Virus record (IMG/VR): IMGVR_UViG_3300025705_000029
Coordinates: 1 to 21,265 of that record
Length of the DNA stretch: 21,265 bases
Strand: one strand, 5' to 3'
Origin: a virus
Shown here: positions 13,083 through 20,416 of the stretch, one piece after another
Position numbering within the stretch: the stretch's first letter is position 1
Layout: every line of letters begins with the position of its first letter
Program-made: the position numbers and the translations under genes
Notes under the pieces: generated by a model
The model's input: the letters and a program-made list of their open reading frames with translations, nothing else
Told to the model about the DNA's origin: nothing
Databases searched by the model: none

Positions 13083-13741
13083 TGTACAGTTGTGAATATT
13101 GCAAAAGAAGTTTTAAACGTGAGAGTAGTCTTGCTGTACACATGTGCGAACGCAAGCGACGAGCTCTTAATCGTAGCGAAAAGCACGTTGTAGCAGGATA
13201 CAATGCCTACAACTACTGGTATAAATTGGCAATGGGCAGTAAGAAAGACAAGTCATATGATGATTTTGCTGGCAGTCAATACTACAGTGCGTTTGTGAAG
13301 TTTGGCAGATACATACTTGATATCCGTGCAGTTAATCCAGAATCATACATACGCTGGCTAACCACAAACAAAACTAAATTGGATACTTGGTGCAAGGACA
13401 GTGTTTACAATCGTTACTTGGCTGACAGTAGTAAAAGTGAAACCGCTGACAGAGCATTAGAGCGTTTTGTAATACATGCTGAAGCCTGGAGTAAAACAAG
13501 TGGGCATCATTGGAGTGACTATTTTGATAAGGCTACTCCACACAGTATTGTAATACACATTGGCAACGGAAAGATATCGCCCTGGATAATTTATAGCAGT
13601 GACAAAGCACAAAAATGGCTGGATACTATTCCCAATGACATGCTCAAGCAAGTGGCAGATACACTGGATCCTAATTTTTGGGTACGCAAGACAAAACTAT
13701 TTCCACAGGAAGTTAATTTTATAAGAGAGATAATTGGATGA
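13082..13741 (+). CDS. Protein with N-terminal zinc-finger motif, 219 aa
   Basis: The first 26 residues form a zinc-finger-like motif: Cys4-x2-Cys7, an aromatic Phe11, Leu17, His20 and Cys22, followed by a basic patch ERKRR. This is C2H2-like with a final Cys in place of His. I recall such fingers (form F-K-R-E-S-x-L-x-V-H-M-C-E-x-K-R-R) on several T4-like marine phage proteins. The remaining ~190 residues are helical and rich in Trp and Tyr (for example YWYKLAMGSKKDKSYDDFAG, WITSS-like SPWIIYSSDKAQKWLD) with no recognised domain. A DNA- or protein-binding role in replication is likely. Its ATG overlaps the gp62 stop by one base, and its own TGA overlaps the next start (ATGA). Confidence 0.85.
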   Translation: MYSCEYCKRSFKRESSLAVHMCERKRRALNRSEKHVVAGYNAYNYWYKLAMGSKKDKSYDDFAGSQYYSAFVKFGRYILDIRAVNPESYIRWLTTNKTKLDTWCKDSVYNRYLADSSKSETADRALERFVIHAEAWSKTSGHHWSDYFDKATPHSIVIHIGNGKISPWIIYSSDKAQKWLDTIPNDMLKQVADTLDPNFWVRKTKLFPQEVNFIREIIG

Positions 13742-14313
13742 TACCAGCAACAGACATTGACATTGATACAGCAGACAGAAATCGTGTACTGGAATTATTC
13801 CCACATACAGTAGCAGTAATCAAACGTGATAATAAAACTGTTAAACACAACACTGGTGTATACTTTCACAAGATGCCCAGTGAGCCATTTACTGGCATGG
13901 CTACAATTGATCACAAGGAAGCAGAAGATCGCGGCTTTTTTAAACTTGATATACTTAACCTAAGTTTATACAAAAACATCAAGACACCAGAACAACTGGA
14001 TGAACTTATGGAAATAGAACCGCAGTGGGATTTACTCGCACATGATGAGTTTATTGATATGCTGTTCCATGTCAAAGGACACGGCGATATTTTACGTAAA
14101 CTAAAGCCCACAAACATCACACAACTGGCCGCAGTGTTGGCTATTATACGTCCTGCAAAGCGACATTTGGTTGACAGTGATTGGGATACTATTATGAAGC
14201 AAGTGTGGATACCGCCCACAGACGGAACTTATTACTTTAAAAAGAGTCACGCTGTTGCCTATGCACATGTTGTGGTTGTACAAATGAATCAGTTGGTAGA
14301 CACACTAACATGA
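13738..14313 (+). CDS. Miniature C-family DNA polymerase (DnaE/PolC alpha)-like protein
   Basis: A 191-residue protein that reads as a condensed palm/fingers core of bacterial replicative polymerase alpha. TDIDIDTADRNRVLEL (5-20) aligns with the PDFDVDF catalytic motif and the helix after it, giving Asp6 and Asp8. HNTGVYFHKMP (37-47) aligns with the AGGVVIAP strand. IDHKEAEDRGFFKLDILNL (57-75) aligns with the segment ending KFDFLGL, with Asp71 as third catalytic Asp. ILRKLKPTNITQLAAVLAII-RP (118-139) aligns with the LIKRLKP...IALVALFRPGP helix, and YFKKSHAVAYAHVVVVQ (166-182) with GFNKSHSAAYALVSYQ. It lacks the PHP domain, the upstream G-R-G-S motif, most of the fingers and the beta-clamp and OB modules. 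It may be a polymerase-derived factor, a minimal enzyme or a structural adaptor. It overlaps both neighbours by four bases. Confidence 0.72.
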   Translation: MIPATDIDIDTADRNRVLELFPHTVAVIKRDNKTVKHNTGVYFHKMPSEPFTGMATIDHKEAEDRGFFKLDILNLSLYKNIKTPEQLDELMEIEPQWDLLAHDEFIDMLFHVKGHGDILRKLKPTNITQLAAVLAIIRPAKRHLVDSDWDTIMKQVWIPPTDGTYYFKKSHAVAYAHVVVVQMNQLVDTLT

Positions 14314-15005
14314 GTTTCAATATAGAAGAGTTTTGGCATCATGGCTTCTGCAAAATAAGAGAAAATATACCACGCAGTACAATAGATGCACATCGTGGAT
14401 TTTTACAATCCAGTCAGATAAGAATTGATCGTGGGCATGATGTACACGGCAACTATTACAGTAAACCTCCCAAGCGTAAAATACAATGGGCTAATACCTG
14501 GAGTCAGGAACTAAGCGAAACACAAGTAGTAAATGCATGTAATAAATTTTATATGCCACAGATAGCACTACTGTTGGATGATCCAGTGTTGTATCACAGC
14601 GATGTTGTGACAACTTATCCAAACTATCAGACAGTGCGACCGCATATTGACACACCTTATAGACATGAAAGTTTTGCTGATGAAGATCAGTTCTTGGGTG
14701 TACAGTGCTTGTTACCGCTGACTGAAAACTTTGGACCACGCACTGGCGGTACAGCATTTGTGTCTGGCAGTCATAATACTAAATGGAATATCAAAGACTG
14801 TTACAATGGAAAGCACGATGAGTACTTTACACAAAATTGTCAGGCAACACATGTAAACTACGGAGAAATGCTGATATGGCATCCCAGAGTGTTACACAGT
14901 GCAACCCCCAATCACGGCGTGGAAAAACGTCCAGCACTATTAATGCTGTATGTAGAACGCCACATACATGATGAATTAAGAGTAATTGAAAATATTATTA
15001 GTTAA
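14310..15005 (+). CDS. Fe(II)/2-oxoglutarate dioxygenase, PhyH-like
   Basis: A 231-residue protein of the phytanoyl-CoA dioxygenase type. The iron-binding triad is visible as His112-x-Asp114 (VRPHIDTP) and His196 (RVLHSATP). The residue expected to bind 2-oxoglutarate is Arg207 (EKRPALLMLYV). The strand GPRTGGTAFVSGSHN (142-156) is typical of PhyH folds. These enzymes couple oxidation of 2-oxoglutarate to hydroxylation of small molecules or other targets. The substrate is not predictable. Such oxygenases are common accessory genes of marine myoviruses. The start overlaps the polymerase-like gene (ATGA). The 3' end overlaps the convergent gene on the minus strand by eight bases, with no terminator between. 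Confidence 0.9.
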   Translation: MSFNIEEFWHHGFCKIRENIPRSTIDAHRGFLQSSQIRIDRGHDVHGNYYSKPPKRKIQWANTWSQELSETQVVNACNKFYMPQIALLLDDPVLYHSDVVTTYPNYQTVRPHIDTPYRHESFADEDQFLGVQCLLPLTENFGPRTGGTAFVSGSHNTKWNIKDCYNGKHDEYFTQNCQATHVNYGEMLIWHPRVLHSATPNHGVEKRPALLMLYVERHIHDELRVIENIIS

Positions 15006-15378
15006 CTTTTCGGACTAATTGAACATTTTTACGTTTAACTCGCTTTTGCATGATGTCACGTAAACAAATAGTTGGTCCGTGTAGGACTTCAAAGTCTTTA
15101 TTTGTAAACGTTACTAATGAATCGCGAAATACTTTAAAACGTCCGCCCATAATAATATTAATTGGAATTTTACGATTAGTTTCCCACCACCACTCTTCTC
15201 CCAATTGGAGAAATGTTCTTTTTAGTTTTGGATCTTTAATTTGTTCGTAAATATACATGCTGATAACATTGTTATCAATATTTTGCATAATACCTACGTA
15301 TTCATTATTACCGTAACTGGCGAGTGTTAAAAATGGGAACTGTTGTAAAAGTTCTTGATATTGGTTTTCTATTGTCAT
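14998..15378 (-). CDS. Conserved marine T4-like hypothetical protein, 126 aa
   Basis: A 126-residue protein of a family I recall as conserved but unassigned in T4-like phages of marine bacteria. Conserved-looking blocks are LASYGNNEYVGIMQNIDNN, the tryptophan cluster LGEEWWWETNRKIPINIIMGG, and a basic C-terminus KRVKRKNVQLVRKVN. It is a small alpha/beta protein with no catalytic motif. It is the only minus-strand gene in this part of the window, convergent with the oxygenase (eight-base overlap) and divergent from the structural gene at 15422, with 43 bases between the two starts. The N-terminal start ATG 15378 is the only good choice; no clear promoter was found on this strand. Confidence 0.85.
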   Translation of the reverse strand: MTIENQYQELLQQFPFLTLASYGNNEYVGIMQNIDNNVISMYIYEQIKDPKLKRTFLQLGEEWWWETNRKIPINIIMGGRFKVFRDSLVTFTNKDFEVLHGPTICLRDIMQKRVKRKNVQLVRKVN

Positions 15379-15396
15379 AATAATACTTATCTTTTA

Positions 15397-15403
15397 ATAA
15401 ATA
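15397..15403 (+). promoter_or_regulatory. T4-type late promoter box for the structural gene
   Basis: ATAAATA (within TTAATAAATAG) lies 18 bases before the ATG at 15422. Transcription would start near 15409, at the GGAG that serves as ribosome site, so the leader is very short. Compare the boxes at 1158 and 2757. Confidence 0.6.
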
Positions 15404-15421
15404 GTGTTGGAGAATTTATAT

Positions 15422-16570
15422 ATGGCACAAGGCACCGGATACATTAACACCCAACGTGGTGATGTCGTTTTGACAACCCGAACGGGAACTACTAGGAACC
15501 AACCCAGTAGTTACAAACCTTTTAAACTTCTGAAAGGTGTGGACACTACTATTACATTTTTTATTAAAGAGCTTGACGCAAGTCCTGTACAATTGCATGA
15601 CAAAACGATTAAAGCACAAATAACTAAAAATAAAGATAATACGGTCCTTGTTAGTAAAAACTTAAAAATTGCAGACTACGACAATGGTGTCGTTACATTG
15701 CATATCTCTCCTGGCGACATTGCCAGTTTTGATCCTGCCTTCTACAATATACTACTTACTTATACTAATCCAAACAACCAGATTCACGCCATGCATGCAG
15801 ACCAAAATTACAGGTATTGCTATACAGCAGAAGTGGTTGATGACTGTGGTCCAATGGATATGGGTGCAAGTTCAGAAATAATGGCATCCAATTTAATATA
15901 TCAGGAAGAAGTTGCACTGTCAGCATCTGTAACCTATTCTGGTTTAACCAGTGCATTGTTTGCAAGTGGTAGTGCAATGGGTAATACTCATTACACCACT
16001 GATAAATTTGTATACTCTGGCAGTGGCGTTAATGCCAGTTTAGAGATAGTTAAAACAAACGGCAATTATACAGTGAGTGCCACCAATGGCGGTATAGGCT
16101 ACAGTGTGGGCGAAACAATTACAATATTGGGAACTTTCCTGGGCGGCGAATCACCAACACATGATGCCGTAATTACCATTGGCACTGTTAGTGCAAGTGG
16201 CGGTATTACCAGTTTAAGCGCAGGCGGGACACCAAACTTCAACAGTAAATCATATATCACTAGCCCATTAACTGGTTCAGCAATGCGAACTGGTGCATGT
16301 AATGGATTAAACACCATTAGTATACAGAACAGTGGATTTGAGGGTTCATTCCAACTGCAAGGCACACTATTAACTAATCCAACAACTGATAATGATTGGT
16401 TTGCAATTAATCCCCATGGTCAGTCTGACATCTTTGGTGCCATTAATGTAAACAATACTACAAATGCCCAGTCTACTGAAGCATTTACATTTGACGGTAA
16501 TTTTATGTATATTAGAATTAAATTCAATATTATCAAAGGATCGATTGACAAATTACTATATAGAAGTTAA
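15422..16570 (+). CDS. Probable virion structural protein, 382 aa
   Basis: The ATG at 15422 is preferred to a TTG at 15404 that would overlap the late-promoter box. Residues about 30-140 look like a beta-sandwich of the kind found at the N-terminus of phage baseplate proteins (TITFFIKELDASPVQLHD, IKAQITKNKDNTVLVSKN, DNGVVTLHISPGDI, FYNILLTY). Residues 213-260 hold a glycine-rich beta segment (YTVSATNGGIGYSVGETI, then LGTFLGGESPTHDAVITIG) of a type repeated in marine phage tail and baseplate proteins. The C-terminal part is Ser/Thr/Asn/Gly-rich, as in receptor-facing structures. A late promoter precedes it. The exact part of the virion is unknown. gp61 follows after nine bases. Confidence 0.78.
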   Translation: MAQGTGYINTQRGDVVLTTRTGTTRNQPSSYKPFKLLKGVDTTITFFIKELDASPVQLHDKTIKAQITKNKDNTVLVSKNLKIADYDNGVVTLHISPGDIASFDPAFYNILLTYTNPNNQIHAMHADQNYRYCYTAEVVDDCGPMDMGASSEIMASNLIYQEEVALSASVTYSGLTSALFASGSAMGNTHYTTDKFVYSGSGVNASLEIVKTNGNYTVSATNGGIGYSVGETITILGTFLGGESPTHDAVITIGTVSASGGITSLSAGGTPNFNSKSYITSPLTGSAMRTGACNGLNTISIQNSGFEGSFQLQGTLLTNPTTDNDWFAINPHGQSDIFGAINVNNTTNAQSTEAFTFDGNFMYIRIKFNIIKGSIDKLLYRS

Positions 16571-16579
16571 TATAGTAAT

Positions 16580-17599
16580 ATGCATATCGTAATTGAGTTC
16601 ACTAAAAATCTGATACCTGCTTCGTGGAAGCCAACTGGTTCTGGCTGGACCAGTGGCAATTGTCCTATGTGCATTACAAATGGACAAGGTAGACCTGATA
16701 CTAAAAAACGTGGTGGATTTTATTTTGAAGAAGATAAATTTCAATATAACTGCTTTAATTGTGGATACAAAACTGGTTGGAGTACTGGCAAGCAACTGAG
16801 CGGGCATCTGAAGCGTTTATACAGCGTGTTAGGGGCAGATGAATCAGACATACATCGTTTACAAATTGAACTGATGCGTGAGCGAGACACGGCAGAATTG
16901 TTTATACAAACAGTAAAACAAGATCAACCAGTGAAAATAGACTGGCCTACTGTACAATTACCACAAGATTCCAATCCAGTCAAGAACTATCCAATACATG
17001 AACTGGACGAAAAGAGTGTACAGCGTTTTGTGGGTGCATGTGAATTTTTAGTAGAACGTGGACTTGACAACTGGACTGACTGGCATTACAGTACATTTAG
17101 TCACTTTCGTAATAGAGTAATACTTCCATTTCGTTACAAAGGAAATATAGTTGGGTACACTGCACGTTGGATCGGAGATGTTCCCAATAAAGAAACGCCC
17201 AAGTATCATGTACAACAACCCAAGGACTTTGTGTTTGGTTTGGATCGCCAGCGTGACAAAAAGATAACTATTGTGACAGAAGGACAATTGGACGCAGTTG
17301 CTATTGATGGCGTAGCTATTGGCAGCAACAACATGAGCATGGAGCAAAGTAAAATTATAGAACTTAGCGGTAATAGAAATATATTACTACCAGATGCAGA
17401 CAAGGCTGGTATGAAACTTGTACGACAAGCAATAAAACGAGGATGGGAAGTCAGCTTTCCGCCCTGGGACGAAGATGTCAAAGATGCCAATGATGCCGTA
17501 CAAAAGTATGGTAAGTTATTTACAATCAAGAGTATTTTAGACTTCAGTATAGGAAATCCTACTAAAGCAGAAATAATGGGAAAAAACTATTGTAAATAA
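16580..17599 (+). CDS. 61: DNA primase, gp61-like
   Basis: Primase subunit of the T4-type primosome, 339 aa, making RNA primers for lagging-strand synthesis with helicase gp41. The N-terminal zinc-ribbon has Cys28-x2-Cys31 and Cys58-x2-Cys61 (CPMC and CFNC). The TOPRIM domain has the Glu motif TEGQLDAV (Glu234, Asp238) and the DxD motif DADKAG (272-274), with the expected spacing. The segment HYSTFSHFRNRVILPFRYKGNIVGYTARW before it is typical of DnaG/gp61-type cores. No ribosome site is obvious, and it starts nine bases after the structural gene, so read-through or coupling is likely. gp41 lies two genes downstream in the same direction. Confidence 0.95.
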   Translation: MHIVIEFTKNLIPASWKPTGSGWTSGNCPMCITNGQGRPDTKKRGGFYFEEDKFQYNCFNCGYKTGWSTGKQLSGHLKRLYSVLGADESDIHRLQIELMRERDTAELFIQTVKQDQPVKIDWPTVQLPQDSNPVKNYPIHELDEKSVQRFVGACEFLVERGLDNWTDWHYSTFSHFRNRVILPFRYKGNIVGYTARWIGDVPNKETPKYHVQQPKDFVFGLDRQRDKKITIVTEGQLDAVAIDGVAIGSNNMSMEQSKIIELSGNRNILLPDADKAGMKLVRQAIKRGWEVSFPPWDEDVKDANDAVQKYGKLFTIKSILDFSIGNPTKAEIMGKNYCK

Positions 17600-17632
17600 T
17601 CTGCAAAACAAATATAATCGAGGAGAGCAGTT

Positions 17633-17950
17633 ATGAGAACTAAAGAAGAAATTTTAGCACAGATTACAGAAGTTATGGACGAATATGTAACACCAAATGT
17701 AGCACAGCATGGTGGGCAGGTAAACATACTTGACTTTGACTTAGAAACTGGTGTTTTAAGTACACAACTCAGCGGAAGTTGCAGTGGGTGTGCTAGTAGT
17801 ATGGCAACATTAAAGCAAGGTGTTGAAAGCACACTAATGCATTTTGTTCCAGAAATTACAAGTGTTACTGGCGAAGACGACCCGATGTTTAACAATCCGT
17901 ATTACTCGCCAGACCAATTTGGCAATTATAACTTTGATGATTATCAGTGA
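17633..17950 (+). CDS. NifU-like Fe-S cluster scaffold domain protein
   Basis: A 105-residue protein matching the NifU C-terminal (Nfu) domain. It has the helix before V-A-Q-H-G-G-Q-V-N-I (23-32) and the conserved loop GSCSGCASS with Cys50 and Cys53. It continues with a helix TLKQGVESTLMHFVPEITSV, as in NfuA/Nfu proteins. The CxxC pair of two monomers holds a bridging [4Fe-4S] cluster in cellular homologues and passes it to client proteins. The last ~25 residues are an acidic, Tyr-rich tail specific to this copy. It has a strong ribosome site (GAGGAG). As a phage accessory gene it may help mature host or phage iron-sulphur enzymes. The stop overlaps the next start. Confidence 0.9.
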   Translation: MRTKEEILAQITEVMDEYVTPNVAQHGGQVNILDFDLETGVLSTQLSGSCSGCASSMATLKQGVESTLMHFVPEITSVTGEDDPMFNNPYYSPDQFGNYNFDDYQ

Positions 17951-18231
17951 TGCATAGTAGGACGCTTGGAAATTCAGACCGACACTGGGAGCCATTACAT
18001 GAGGTAGATTATTTGAGAACATTTGTAGTTGAGCCCGACAGAACAACATTACGAGAAGAGTTTGCATGGTTTCCAAAACGTTCAACTTTTGGCTCGCTTA
18101 TTTGGATGAAATCGTATATAATATACGAAACATGGGTAACAATACGTGGTGTAGAAAAAAGATTACTGGACACAGCATTGTACACACAGAGCGAGTTCGT
18201 TGAAGCAAAATTAAAAGGTGAAGTCAATTAA
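17950..18231 (+). CDS. Conserved small hypothetical protein, 93 aa
   Basis: Start chosen at ATG 17950, overlapping the NifU-like gene stop (TGATG); a GTG three bases upstream is also possible. The 93-residue product is rich in aromatic and charged residues: HWEPLHEVDYLRTFVVEPDR, then FAWFPKRSTFGSLIWMKSYIIYETWVTIRG. I recall similar short proteins next to gp41 in T4-like marine phages but no function. No membrane helix is confident, although the SLIWMKSYIIY stretch is hydrophobic. It shares its last base with the first base of the helicase start (TAATG), so the two are coupled. Confidence 0.75.
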   Translation: MHSRTLGNSDRHWEPLHEVDYLRTFVVEPDRTTLREEFAWFPKRSTFGSLIWMKSYIIYETWVTIRGVEKRLLDTALYTQSEFVEAKLKGEVN

Positions 18232-19667
18232 TGGCAGAAGATTATGGAATAGATTTACAAAAGCTGTATCTAGAGTTTTTACAGGCAGACAAAGAATTAT
18301 TTGTACGCTGTAATGCTATTATAGATTCAGAGTATTTTGATCGCAGTTTGCGTAGTGCTGTTCGCTTTATGCAAGAGCATGTGGAAAACTATGGCGACAT
18401 GCCTACACTTGAACAAATGAAAGTCAAGGGTAGTGTGGAGTTACAGGACTTGCGAGACAATACATCAGCACATCAAGACTGGTTCTTGGATGAGTTTGAA
18501 AAGTTTTGTAAGCACAAAGGATTAGAGAAGGCAATTTTAGCAAGTACAGACAAACTGGAAAAAGGTGAGTTTGGTGCTGTTGAAATGATGATTAAAGATG
18601 CAGTTGGTATTGGACTTGCAAAAGAACTGGGATCTAACTATTGGGATGATCCTGCAGGACGTATACAACGCATCAAAGACAACCGTGGACAAAATAGTAC
18701 TGGTTGGAAAACAATGGATAACATACTGTATGGTGGATTTAATCCAGGCGAACTAAACATCTTTGCAGGTGGTAGTGGATCTGGTAAAAGTTTGTTTATG
18801 CAAAACATGGCACTCAACTGGAGTTTGGCTGGCAAGAACGTGGTGTATGTTAGTTTGGAACTTAGTGAAGAGCTGTGTGGCATGCGTATTGATGCTATGG
18901 TAACAGGCATGAGTACAAGAGACGTTATGCGCAATGCAGATGATGCCGCACTTAAAGTTAAAATGAAAGGCAAAAAAGCCGGAGTAATACAAACTATACA
19001 AATGCCAAATGGTGCAACCATTAACGACATTAAAGCATACATTAAAGAAGTACAAATACAAATGGGCATCAAAGTTGATGCATTGTTTGTGGACTATTTG
19101 GATTTGATGATGCCAGTAACAGTTAAGGTTAATCCAAGTGATCAGTTTATTAAAGATAAGTTTGTGTCGGAAGAACTACGTAACTTGGCAATGGAAATGC
19201 AGTGTGTGTTTGTTACTGCATCGCAGTTAAACAGAGCGGCAGTAGAAGAAATAGAATTTGATCACTCGCACATTAGTGGAGGGTTGAGTAAGATACAAAC
19301 TGCTGATAACGTGATAGGTATCTTTACAAGTAGAGCAATGAAAGAACGTGGAAGATATCAAATACAGTTTATGAAAACTAGATCATCTAGTGGTGTAGGA
19401 CAAAAAGTAGATTTAGAATTTGATGTAGATAGTTTGCGTATTAGAGATCTTGCAGAAGATGAACAACAATCATATCAAAGCACAGGCAGTTCAATTGTAA
19501 GCGGTATAAAGAAACAATCAACTGTAACAGAATCAAGTCATAATGCAGGACAAGAAACTGCACTACGTGAGCCAGGAGATGGCGATACTATAGGTAAGAT
19601 AAGCGGTAAAGCACAGAGCAGTAAACTACGTGAAATGCTTCAAAATATAAACGTTGATTCAGATTAA
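18231..19667 (+). CDS. 41: Replicative DNA helicase, gp41-like (DnaB family)
   Basis: Hexameric 5'-3' replicative helicase, 478 aa. The N-terminal ~150 residues form the helical domain that binds primase. The RecA-like core begins at GWKTMDNILYGGFNPGELN and has Walker A GGSGSGKS (180-187), the strand VVYVSLELSEE, Walker B ALFVDYLDLM and the H3-type strand CVFVTASQLNR. A glycine-rich DNA-binding loop region follows at HSHISGGLSKIQTADNVIGI, with an arginine-finger candidate in QFMKTRSSSGVG. The C-terminal ~70 residues are polar and low in structure. It works with gp61 primase, encoded just upstream. The stop overlaps a convergent gene on the minus strand by four bases, with no terminator. Confidence 0.96.
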   Translation: MAEDYGIDLQKLYLEFLQADKELFVRCNAIIDSEYFDRSLRSAVRFMQEHVENYGDMPTLEQMKVKGSVELQDLRDNTSAHQDWFLDEFEKFCKHKGLEKAILASTDKLEKGEFGAVEMMIKDAVGIGLAKELGSNYWDDPAGRIQRIKDNRGQNSTGWKTMDNILYGGFNPGELNIFAGGSGSGKSLFMQNMALNWSLAGKNVVYVSLELSEELCGMRIDAMVTGMSTRDVMRNADDAALKVKMKGKKAGVIQTIQMPNGATINDIKAYIKEVQIQMGIKVDALFVDYLDLMMPVTVKVNPSDQFIKDKFVSEELRNLAMEMQCVFVTASQLNRAAVEEIEFDHSHISGGLSKIQTADNVIGIFTSRAMKERGRYQIQFMKTRSSSGVGQKVDLEFDVDSLRIRDLAEDEQQSYQSTGSSIVSGIKKQSTVTESSHNAGQETALREPGDGDTIGKISGKAQSSKLREMLQNINVDSD

Positions 19668-20224
19668 AATAAGTTTTTTACACTCTCACTGATACTTTCT
19701 GATGTAGCACTTTGCCACAGAGTTGGTATAGGAATTTCTAATAGATTGATTGGACAAGTTGTATACAACCATTTGTGTTGTGGCGTCCATGGAGGTTCTC
19801 CTCCCATTTCACCTTCCAGTTGTCCTGCTTGCCAAGTGCTAACACCAACACACAATCTCCAATTGCTTGGCCCGCGGTTCTCGCCTATTTCACGTAGCAT
19901 TGCTTCACTACTAGTAACACACAAACCCGGAGTTACACTAAACGTATCACCAACAGTGCAGTCTGGTGTATGAATAAAATGCAGGCCTTCTTGTGCTACT
20001 GGTCCACCTTGAAACACATGTTCGTTGGCATATATTCCGCAATCAATACCTTGCGAAACTGTTTTTAGATCTAAACTAGGATGTGGTTTGTTGACTACTA
20101 ATCCCCAAGCACCTTTGGCATGATGTTCACAAACAAGTATAACACTTTCATTAAAGAAAGGACTATTTGTGGTTGGTTGAGATATTAGAACTTTACCCTG
20201 CAAACTGTTAGGTCCGGAATACAC
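19664..20224 (-). CDS. YqgE/AlgH family protein (UPF0301/DUF179)
   Basis: A 186-residue protein that matches the bacterial AlgH/YqgE family. The N-terminal LQGKVLISQPTTNSPFFNESVILVCEHH-type block, followed by GAWGLVVNKP, is the family signature (G-K-L-L-I-A-x-P, P-F-x-x-S-V-I-x-x-x-E-H, G-x-x-G-L-V-I-N-x-P). VFQGGPVAQEGLHFIHT is the second conserved block, and the C-terminal WQAGQLEGEM matches the family's G-Q-L-E-x-E motif. Length is close to bacterial members (about 185 aa). The start is GTG at 20224 with AGGA nine bases upstream. In bacteria the family is linked to transcription or virulence regulation and has no firm biochemical role, so the phage function is open. It is last in a minus-strand operon, convergent with gp41. 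Confidence 0.9.
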   Translation of the reverse strand: MYSGPNSLQGKVLISQPTTNSPFFNESVILVCEHHAKGAWGLVVNKPHPSLDLKTVSQGIDCGIYANEHVFQGGPVAQEGLHFIHTPDCTVGDTFSVTPGLCVTSSEAMLREIGENRGPSNWRLCVGVSTWQAGQLEGEMGGEPPWTPQHKWLYTTCPINLLEIPIPTLWQSATSESISESVKNLF

Positions 20225-20233
20225 GTTAGAGTC

Positions 20234-20416
20234 CTATCTTAGTTTTTTTAACTGCTGGGTTGTAGTTTTAATTTTTCCATCAGCCGCCCGTTGATATGCT
20301 TTACTGTTTTCACGTTCAGCAGGTTTAGTGATTGTTGCAGAATCTACTCTAGGCCTTTGACCTGTAAATTCGCCTTGCTTGATCATACCTTGTTTATCTA
20401 CTTCTTTTTGTGCCAT
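20234..20416 (-). CDS. Basic hypothetical protein, 60 aa
   Basis: A 60-residue, basic, polar protein with no hydrophobic core, probably disordered or nucleic-acid-binding: KQGEFTGQRPRVDS, then ITKPAERENSKAYQRAADGK and a C-terminal TTTQQLKKLR. The ribosome site AAGGAGAT lies eight bases before the ATG, which supports a real gene. The first 23 bases overlap the end of the upstream hydroxylase gene in another frame. The AlgH-like gene starts nine bases downstream. No family recognised; the frame is supported by the ribosome site and the tight operon spacing. Confidence 0.65.
   Translation of the reverse strand: MAQKEVDKQGMIKQGEFTGQRPRVDSATITKPAERENSKAYQRAADGKIKTTTQQLKKLR

Noticed and set aside
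15050-15250. Plus-strand 66-aa frame inside the minus-strand 126-aa gene
   Set aside because: It is the complement of a well-supported gene and has no ribosome site.
17590-17618. Promoter TTGTAA - 17 bases - TATAAT before the NifU-like gene
   Set aside because: The -10 is perfect but the -35 is weak, and transcription would start inside the ribosome site (17620-17625), cutting it; it overlaps the end of the primase gene. Possible but not supported enough to list.
19746-19973. Plus-strand 75-aa frame opposite the AlgH-like gene
   Set aside because: The minus-strand reading has clear family motifs; this frame is its shadow.
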